Positions 58,398 through 64,000 of a DNA stretch of 64,000 bases are shown one piece after another. The notes beneath the pieces are model-generated. The model had not been told where the DNA came from. It searched no databases and worked only from the letters and a program-made list of their open reading frames with translations. Position numbers and translations under genes: made by a program. The DNA is from Nocardioides currus (GTDB taxonomy: Bacteria; Actinomycetota; Actinomycetes; Propionibacteriales; Nocardioidaceae): the NCBI RefSeq assembly GCF_003057875.1, contig NZ_PYXZ01000010.1, positions 1 to 64,000 on the forward strand, in the 5' to 3' direction. Position 1 is the stretch's first letter, and each line of letters opens with the position of its first letter.

Positions 58398-59978
58398 GTG
58401 GCCGCCTCCTCGAAGCTCCCCGCCCCGCCGACCGCTGCGCCGACGGCCCAGCTGCCGGCCCAGTTGCCGGCGCAGGTCTCACCCCCCGAGTTCGCCCTCA
58501 GCCCGGCGCTCCCGCACCAGATCGGGGGCGCCGAGGTGTGGGCGCTGCCGGTCGTCCCGGCGGACGCCGAGGGTGACGGACCGAGCCTGGGGCCTGGTGC
58601 GGAGGAGGCCGGCGACCTGCTCGGACTCGACCTGCTCGGGCTCCTCGAGGCGCAGCGCGCCACGGGCAGGACCGGCGAGGTCATCAGCGTCCCCGTCGTC
58701 CACGACGACGTGCAGCTGATCCTGCTCGTCGGGGTCGGCGACCAGTCGGTCACCGACTTCCGGCGCGCCGGTGCGACCGTCGCTCGGGCGACGAAGGACC
58801 GGGCGAGCGTGGTCACCTCGATCACCAGCATCGCGCCCGACGGCGGCCTCGGGGCCTTCGTGGTCGGCGCCATGCTGGGCTCGTTCGGGTTCCACTGGCG
58901 CTCCTCCGGCCCGAAGGAGCGACCCGTCGCGCGGATCGTGCTCGCCGGGACGACCGACGAGGACGCGGACGACGAGCTGGCCCGCGCGCTCGCCGCGGGT
59001 GGGGCCGGTTGGCGCTCGCGCATGCTCGCGTGCGTCCCGTCCAACCTCAAGACCCCCGCCTGGCTCGCCGAGCAGGCCGAGGAGTTCGCCGCCGCGGCCG
59101 GGCTCCGGGTCGAGGTGTGGGACGAGGTGCGCCTCGCCGCGGAGGGGTTCGGCGGCGTGCTCGCCGTCGGCTCGGCCTCGGTCTCGCCGCCCCGGATGAT
59201 CCGCCTCGACTACACCCCGCACGGCGCCACGAAGAAGACCCCGACCGTCGTCCTCGTCGGCAAGGGCATCACCTTCGACACCGGCGGCCTCGACATCAAG
59301 CCGCCGGAGGGCATGTTGTCGATGAAGCGCGACATGTCCGGCGGCGCCGCCGTGCTGGCCACGATGGCGGCGCTCGGCGACGTGGGCTGCCCGGTGCGCG
59401 TGATCGGGCTGGTGCCCGCCGCGGAGAACGCGATCGGCGGCGCCGCGATGCGCCCCGGCGACGTGATCCGTCACTACGGCGGTCGCACCAGCGAGGTCAA
59501 CAACACCGACGCCGAGGGCCGACTGGTCCTCGCCGACGCCATGGCGTACGCCGTCGCCGAGCTCGACCCGGCCGTGCTGGTCGACATCGCCACCCTCACC
59601 GGCGCGATGAAGGTCGCCCTCGGCCAGGGCACCGGCGGCTACTTCGCCAACGACGAGACGCTGGCCGGCCTGCTCGCGAAGGCGTCCGCGTCCTCCGGCG
59701 AGCTGCTGTGGCGGATGCCGCTCGTGGCCGACTACGAGGAGCGCGTCAGCTCCAGGGTCGCCGACGGCGACAACGCGGCCGGGGGAGCGGGAGCCATCAC
59801 GGCCGCCCTGTTCCTCCAGCACTTCGCGGGCGACGTCCCGTGGGGGCACATCGACTTCGCGTCGATCGCCGAGGCACCCGCCGAGCGCTACGAGTGGACG
59901 CAGGGCCCCACCGGCTTCGGGCCGCGGCTGCTGCTCGACTGGCTGGGCTCGGCCGACCCGCTCGAGGGCATCGCCTGA
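58398..59978 (+). CDS. pepA: Leucyl aminopeptidase (M17)
   Basis: The 526-residue protein has an N-terminal macro-like domain and a C-terminal catalytic domain with VGKGITFDTGGLDIKPPEGM (metal Lys and Asp), MKRDMSGGAAVLATM, NTDAEGRL at 369-376 (signature) and the hexamer contact region. It cleaves N-terminal residues from peptides in the cytosol with two metal ions. GTG 58398 starts two bases after the DUF3117 stop. ATG of the next gene overlaps its stop (TGATG). Confidence 0.94.
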   Translation: MAASSKLPAPPTAAPTAQLPAQLPAQVSPPEFALSPALPHQIGGAEVWALPVVPADAEGDGPSLGPGAEEAGDLLGLDLLGLLEAQRATGRTGEVISVPVVHDDVQLILLVGVGDQSVTDFRRAGATVARATKDRASVVTSITSIAPDGGLGAFVVGAMLGSFGFHWRSSGPKERPVARIVLAGTTDEDADDELARALAAGGAGWRSRMLACVPSNLKTPAWLAEQAEEFAAAAGLRVEVWDEVRLAAEGFGGVLAVGSASVSPPRMIRLDYTPHGATKKTPTVVLVGKGITFDTGGLDIKPPEGMLSMKRDMSGGAAVLATMAALGDVGCPVRVIGLVPAAENAIGGAAMRPGDVIRHYGGRTSEVNNTDAEGRLVLADAMAYAVAELDPAVLVDIATLTGAMKVALGQGTGGYFANDETLAGLLAKASASSGELLWRMPLVADYEERVSSRVADGDNAAGGAGAITAALFLQHFAGDVPWGHIDFASIAEAPAERYEWTQGPTGFGPRLLLDWLGSADPLEGIA

Positions 59979-60316
59979 TGCTCGGCCTCACGGTGCGGTG
60001 GTCGCTCGGCGAGGCCGCCGACGGGGTCGACGCCGAGCTCGCGGCGTACGTCGCGGACACGTCCTACGCCCGCTTCACCGGCATGACCGGCCTGCAGTTC
60101 AAGACGTGGCGTACGGCGCCGGGCGAGTGGTTCGAGGGCAGCTACGTCTTCGCGAGCGACGAGGCCCGGGCGGAGTTCCAGGCCACCTTCACCGAGGGCG
60201 CCGCCGACTCGCCGGTCTCCCGGATCGTCGGCTCCGCACCGGTCCTGGTCGAGCCCTGCGACATCGTCGCGATCGCCGAGGGCTGGGAGGGCTTCACCGC
60301 CACCCCACGCGCCTGA
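59978..60316 (+). CDS. YdhR-like small dimeric alpha+beta protein
   Basis: The 112-residue protein begins MLGLTVRWSLGEAADGVDAELAAYV and contains FTGMTGLQFKTWRTAPGEWFEGSYVFASDEARAEFQATF, a ferredoxin-like fold of the YdhR/ABM-like group. Its chemistry is unknown; related proteins are monooxygenase-like. One-base overlap with pepA. It ends just before the 83-bp repeats. Confidence 0.8.
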   Translation: MLGLTVRWSLGEAADGVDAELAAYVADTSYARFTGMTGLQFKTWRTAPGEWFEGSYVFASDEARAEFQATFTEGAADSPVSRIVGSAPVLVEPCDIVAIAEGWEGFTATPRA

Positions 60317-60320
60317 TCTC

Positions 60321-60569
60321 GCCGTACGGCGGTGGGTGAGCCACGTTTTCGGACGTCAGACCGTGGGTCAGGCACCGCCGCGGCGGGCGGGTCGGGACGC
60401 CGCGCCGTACGGCGGTGTGTGAGCCACATTCTCCGACGTCGGACTGTGGCTCAGCCACCGCCGCGCCGGGCGGGTCGCGGCGACGCGCCGTACGGCGGTG
60501 CGTGAGCCACGTTTCCTGACGCGGGACTGTGGCTCAGCCACCGCCCCACCGGGCGGGCGCGGCGGTCGA
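60321..60569. repeat. Three tandem 83-bp palindromic repeats
   Basis: Units start at GCCGTACGGC (itself a palindrome) at 60321, 60404 and 60487, exactly 83 bp apart. Each then has GGTGNGTGAGCCAC and, about 32 bases later, its near-complement GTGGCTCAGCCACC, so each forms a hairpin of about 14 bp. The array fills the gap between convergent genes (60316 and 60577) and may end both transcripts. Confidence 0.85.
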
Positions 60570-60576
60570 GCGACCC

Positions 60577-61227
60577 TCAGGTCTCGGGCGTCCAGACCTT
60601 CTTGGCCACCAGGAGCCCGTCACCGACCGGCAGCAGGGCCGGCACGAGCGACTCGTTCTCGGCGACGGCCCGACCGAGCTCGCGCACCGCGACGGTCTCC
60701 TCGTCGCGCTGGGCGGGGTCGGCGACGCGGTCGTGCCACAGGGCGTTGTCGAACGCCACGATCCCGCCGGGGCGCAGCAGCCGGAGGGCCTCGGCGAGGT
60801 AGGCGGCGTACTCCCGCTTGTCGCCGTCGCAGAAGACCAGGTCGTAGTGGCCGTCGGTGAGACGGGGCAGGACGTCGAGCCCGGCGCCGGCGATGGTGCG
60901 GGCGCGGTTGGCCGGGATCCCGGCGTCGGTGAAGGTCTCCTTGGCGAGGCGCTGGTGCTCGGCCTCGATGTCGACCGTCGTCAGGACGCCGTCGGCGCGC
61001 ATGCCGCGCAGCAGCCACAGGCCGGACACGCCGGTGCCGGTGCCGATCTCGACCACGGCGCGGGCCTCGAGGACGGAGGCGAGCAAGCGCAGGGCAGCGC
61101 CGCCACCCGAGCTGATCGGGACGACCCCGACCTCGTCGGCGCGGGCGCGGGCGGCGGTGAGGATGTCGTCCTCGGCCACGAACTCCTCGGCGTAGGTCCA
61201 GCTCGCGGGCTTGATCGGGGTGGTGAT
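60577..61227 (-). CDS. O-methyltransferase (Rv1220c-type), possible ATC start
   Basis: The protein contains [22 protein letters not shown] (AdoMet motif I), [20 protein letters not shown] (motif II) and [38 protein letters not shown], as in class I catechol-type methyltransferases. In mycobacteria the homologue (Rv1220c) is divergent from sigE, as here. AGGAGG (61234-61239) is 6 bases before an ATC at 61227, which gives the expected N-terminus [15 protein letters not shown]; the only canonical in-frame start is GTG 61323 with no Shine-Dalgarno. Start uncertain. Confidence 0.85.
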   Translation of the reverse strand: MTTPIKPASWTYAEEFVAEDDILTAARARADEVGVVPISSGGGAALRLLASVLEARAVVEIGTGTGVSGLWLLRGMRADGVLTTVDIEAEHQRLAKETFTDAGIPANRARTIAGAGLDVLPRLTDGHYDLVFCDGDKREYAAYLAEALRLLRPGGIVAFDNALWHDRVADPAQRDEETVAVRELGRAVAENESLVPALLPVGDGLLVAKKVWTPET

Positions 61228-61489
61228 GATGATCCTCCTGAGAACGGGACACGTGAGGGGGCGCGCGAGGTCGCACAGCGTGGCAGCGACTCTATCGCTC
61301 CCGGTCGCGGCCGACGGGAACACACGGAGGGGTCCGTCCGTTGTCCACCCCGAGCCGCAATCCTGCGGGAAGGCGTGGCTCTTTCACAGGGTCCTCTCAG
61401 GCCCGCTGCCTAGGTTGAGGAAGGTCAGGACACTGTTCGGTCAACAGCTCAGGCGCACGGTCGACGAGCAAGACACCCAGGGGGTACCG

Positions 61490-62083
61490 GTGACGGACCA
61501 GCACGAGGCAACCGTCGGCGTGCCGACGTGGGACGAGGTCGTCGACAAGCACTCCGACCGCGTCTTCCGCCTCGCCTACCGCCTGACCGGCAATCGGCCC
61601 GACGCCGAGGACCTCACGCAGGAGGTCTTCATCCGGGTGTTCCGCTCGCTCGACAGCTACACGCCTGGCACCTTCGAGGGTTGGCTGCACCGCATCACCA
61701 CCAACCTCTTCCTCGACGGCGCCCGCCGCAAGCAGCGCATCCGCTTCGACGCGCTCTCCGACGAGCGCGCCGCCCGCCTCGAGAGCGCGGACATCGCGCC
61801 CGAGAGGGCGTACGCCGACCAGCGGTTCGACGACGACATCGAGACCGCCCTCGCGACCCTGCCGCCCGACTTCCGCGCCGCGGTCGTGCTCTGCGACGTC
61901 GAGGGCCTGACCTACGAGGAGATCGCCGAGATCCTCGACGCCAAGCTCGGCACCGTCCGGTCCCGCATCCACCGCGGCCGGGCGATGCTGCGCCGCGCGC
62001 TGGCGCACCGCGCCCCGACCGAGGGCCGCGAGCGCTACGCCGGCCCCGCGCTCGCCGCCGACCCGCAGGGACAGCTCTCGTGA
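61490..62083 (+). CDS. sigE: ECF sigma factor SigE
   Basis: The 197-residue sigma-70 family protein has region 2 in [40 protein letters not shown] and region 4 in [48 protein letters not shown]. It directs RNA polymerase to envelope or oxidative stress genes. TAGGTT (61411-61416) is a possible -10. GTG 61490 follows a GGGGG run by about 5 bases. It overlaps rseA by one base (TGATG) and is regulated by RseA. Confidence 0.93.
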   Translation: MTDQHEATVGVPTWDEVVDKHSDRVFRLAYRLTGNRPDAEDLTQEVFIRVFRSLDSYTPGTFEGWLHRITTNLFLDGARRKQRIRFDALSDERAARLESADIAPERAYADQRFDDDIETALATLPPDFRAAVVLCDVEGLTYEEIAEILDAKLGTVRSRIHRGRAMLRRALAHRAPTEGRERYAGPALAADPQGQLS

Positions 62084-62634
62084 TGCACCTGGGCTCCCGC
62101 GTCAGCGCCCTCCTCGACGGCCGGCTGCCGGCCGCGGAGGAGGAGCGCGCGTGGGCGCACGTCCACGAGTGCCACCCGTGCCGCGACCTGGTCGAGCGGG
62201 AGGGCTGGGTCAAGACTCGTCTCGCCGGCCTCTCGCTGGCCGACCGGTCGGCCTGCGAGGCGCCCGACCGCCTCAAGGACTCGCTGCTGGCCGCCGGCTG
62301 CGGCTCGGCGCTGACCCCGCCCGCGTTCCCCACCGCCACCACGAACCGACCGCGGCACCGCTCGCTGGTCGCCATCGGCGGCGGCGCGGCCGGCGCCGCG
62401 GTGGTCGGTGTGCTCGCGCTCGGCGCCACCGGCACCCCGCAGCTCGAGCGCCGCGCCCCGGTCGGCGACCTGAGCCGGCCGACGCAGAGCGCCACCCCGA
62501 CCATCGCCGATCGCACCCCCACCAAGCGCACGCCGAAGCGCCTGCGCCAGGGACGCTCGACCACCCCGCAGGGTGAGGGCGGGTCCCACGTCGTGGTGGT
62601 CAGCGACCTGCGTCGGGTCACAATGGGCCAGTGA
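62083..62634 (+). CDS. rseA: Anti-sigma factor RseA (zinc-binding)
   Basis: The 183-residue membrane protein has an N-terminal domain with HVHECHPCRDL, the HxxxCxxC zinc site of ZAS proteins that binds sigma region 2 and 4. VAIGGGAAGAAVVGVLALGATG is the membrane segment, and a basic, disordered C-terminal part follows. It holds SigE inactive until stress. It overlaps sigE (TGATG) and htrA (GTGA), so all three are coupled. Confidence 0.92.
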   Translation: MHLGSRVSALLDGRLPAAEEERAWAHVHECHPCRDLVEREGWVKTRLAGLSLADRSACEAPDRLKDSLLAAGCGSALTPPAFPTATTNRPRHRSLVAIGGGAAGAAVVGVLALGATGTPQLERRAPVGDLSRPTQSATPTIADRTPTKRTPKRLRQGRSTTPQGEGGSHVVVVSDLRRVTMGQ

Positions 62635-64000
62635 GCGACGAAACTCCCGGCCCCATCCCGTCCGACCGCGGCGACCGGTACGACGAGCGCGAGCCCGGCC
62701 AGCACGACGGCCAGCAGCCCGAGATGCAGGACGCGGAGCGCGACACGCCGCACGACGCGGTGCACGACACCGGGCACGAGACCGGGCACGAGACCGGGCA
62801 CGAGACCGGGCACGAAACGCCGTACGGCACCGGGCACGACACGGAGCCGACGCAGCCGATCGCCGGCACGGGCTGGACCTCGCCCTCCCAGCCGCACGAG
62901 CGGCCGTACGCCGCACCGGCGCCCCCGCAGCAGGAGCTCCAGCAGCCGCAGCCCGTCCAGCAGCAGCCCGTGCAGGGACCGCCCCAGCAGTCGGGTCCGT
63001 CGCCGATCGCGGCCCAGCCGTCGCCATGGGGCCCGCCGCCCGACGTCGTGTCGGTGGGTGGGGGCTACGGCCCGCCCGCACCCACCACACCGATGCCGCT
63101 GCGCCAGGACGACGAGCCCCGTCGCCGGATGTCCGGGTGGGTGTGGCCCGTCGTGGCGGTCGTCTCGCTGCTGGTCGGGCTGCTCGGCGGGTTCCTCGGA
63201 GCCCTCGGCTACGACCGGTGGGACGACGACTCGTCGACGTACCGCGGGGGACTCAGCTCCGTGCAGACCAAGGGCGCCGCGCCGCTGGACGCCGACAACG
63301 GCTCGATCCCGGCGGTCGCGCAGGCGCTGCTGCCGAGCACGGTGCAGATCATCGCGGAGTTCGAGGGCGAGGACGAGGGTGCGACCGGCTCCGGGTTCGT
63401 GCTCGACCGCGACGGCCACGTCGTCACCAACAACCACGTCGTGCAGTCGGCGGCACAGGACAACGGTCCGATCCAGGTCGTCGACTTCGAGGGCGTGCGC
63501 CACAAGGCGACCGTGGTGGGCCGCAGCCCGGTCTACGACATCGCGGTCCTCAAGATCGACGAGGCCCAGGACCTCGAGCCCGCCGCCCTCGGCGCCTCGG
63601 TCGTCCTCCACGTCGGTGACCCGGTCATCGCGTTCGGCTCTCCGCTCGGGCTGAGCCAGACCGTGACCTCGGGCATCGTCAGTGCCCTCAACCGGCCGGT
63701 CACCACGGGCGACGAGGACAACGTCTCGTCCTACATCAACGCCGTCCAGACCGACGCCGCGATCAACCCGGGCAACTCCGGCGGACCGCTGGTCAACCTC
63801 GAGGGAGCGGTCGTCGGGGTCAACTCCGCCATCGCCACCACCGGCGGCGGCAGCATCGGCGGCAGCAGCTCGGGCAACATCGGCGTCGGCTTCGCGATCC
63901 CGATCGAGCAGGTCGTCACCACCGCCGACCAGATCCTCAAGAGCGGCGAGGCGCGCTACCCCGTCATCGGTGCCCAGGTGCAGACGGGTCGCGGCGACTC
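62631..64000 (+). CDS. htrA: HtrA-type serine protease, 3' end outside the window
   Basis: A 1.37-kb open frame from GTG 62631 runs off the edge. A long disordered cytosolic N-terminal part (about 160 residues, Gln/Pro-rich, with TGHE repeats) comes first, then a membrane segment (MSGWVWPVVAVVSLLVGLLGGFLGALG). The protease domain has His in VTNNHVV, Asp in VYDIAVLKI and Ser in PGNSGGPLV; the PDZ domain would follow beyond 64000. It degrades misfolded exported proteins; the sigE-rseA-htrA order matches mycobacteria. Confidence 0.94.
   Translation, partial: MSDETPGPIPSDRGDRYDEREPGQHDGQQPEMQDAERDTPHDAVHDTGHETGHETGHETGHETPYGTGHDTEPTQPIAGTGWTSPSQPHERPYAAPAPPQQELQQPQPVQQQPVQGPPQQSGPSPIAAQPSPWGPPPDVVSVGGGYGPPAPTTPMPLRQDDEPRRRMSGWVWPVVAVVSLLVGLLGGFLGALGYDRWDDDSSTYRGGLSSVQTKGAAPLDADNGSIPAVAQALLPSTVQIIAEFEGEDEGATGSGFVLDRDGHVVTNNHVVQSAAQDNGPIQVVDFEGVRHKATVVGRSPVYDIAVLKIDEAQDLEPAALGASVVLHVGDPVIAFGSPLGLSQTVTSGIVSALNRPVTTGDEDNVSSYINAVQTDAAINPGNSGGPLVNLEGAVVGVNSAIATTGGGSIGGSSSGNIGVGFAIPIEQVVTTADQILKSGEARYPVIGAQVQTGRGD
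62769..62816 (+). repeat. Four tandem 12-bp repeats in htrA
   Basis: ACCGGGCACGAG occurs three times in a row from 62769, and a fourth copy ends in GAA at 62816. It encodes four TGHE units, flanked by partial copies (HDTGHE and GTGHDT). Because each unit is a whole number of codons, copy-number change keeps the frame. Confidence 0.85.

Noticed and set aside
60321..60569. CRISPR array
   Set aside because: Units are 83 bp without alternating unique spacers, and no cas genes are near; the array is a tandem repeat of hairpins.

Overview
The window is high-GC actinobacterial DNA. It carries mshB of mycothiol synthesis, the actinobacterial DapD type, a sigE-rseA-htrA stress locus, a translational T-box in front of ileS, GTG starts throughout, and many start codons 6-7 bp behind a -10 hexamer (leaderless mRNAs). 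The gene content suggests Nocardioidaceae, for example a Nocardioides-like genome. That placement is inference from protein style; there is no rRNA or tRNA gene here to confirm it.

Region 1 (1-11.3 kb) is a respiratory nitrate reduction block. It begins with the 5' end of an IS3-type transposase at the left edge, then narK and the tightly overlapping narGHJI. Small iron or stress proteins follow: a hemerythrin, a cupin, a CBS-pair protein, and a Rieske protein on the other strand. A lower-GC, partly decayed stretch ends the block. It looks like an acquired or rearranged module.

Region 2 (11.3-29 kb) holds transporters paired with regulators: a DHA2 exporter with TetR and a 15-bp palindromic operator, an MMPL protein with TetR, a CynX-like MFS, and an MFS with LysR. 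Between them are housekeeping or accessory enzymes (TrmL, truncated globin, glycosyltransferase, glutaredoxin, SufS-like PLP enzyme, HAD phosphatase, thioesterase) and a secreted PDZ serine protease.

Region 3 (29-42.2 kb) contains mshB, a VanW protein, and a non-discriminating archaeal-type aspartyl-tRNA synthetase with what reads as a complete translational T-box leader. It also has a small HTH operon with a palindrome on its -35 box, the fdxA-dapC pair, two tandem Sm-like small proteins, a lysozyme/M15-like exported protein and dapD.

Region 4 (42.2-53 kb) lies between dapD and dapE, genes that are divergent neighbours in Mycobacterium tuberculosis. It carries an exported SBP56-like propeller, an unknown anchored protein, a YeeE/YedE transporter, an XRE/membrane-protein pair with duplicated operators, and ileS (type II) with its T-box.

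Region 5 (53-64 kb) runs dapE, a LOG-family gene, a DivIVA-motif gene, an M14 peptidase, an enoyl-CoA hydratase, paaX, DUF3117, pepA, three 83-bp palindromic repeats, an O-methyltransferase, sigE, rseA and htrA (cut by the window end). The order mshB, fdxA, dapC, dapD, dapE, LOG, DUF3117, methyltransferase, sigE, rseA, htrA follows the M. tuberculosis Rv1170-Rv1223 backbone as I remember it. The window is therefore mostly an ancestral chromosomal segment with insertions. No CRISPR array, tRNA, rRNA or replication origin was seen.
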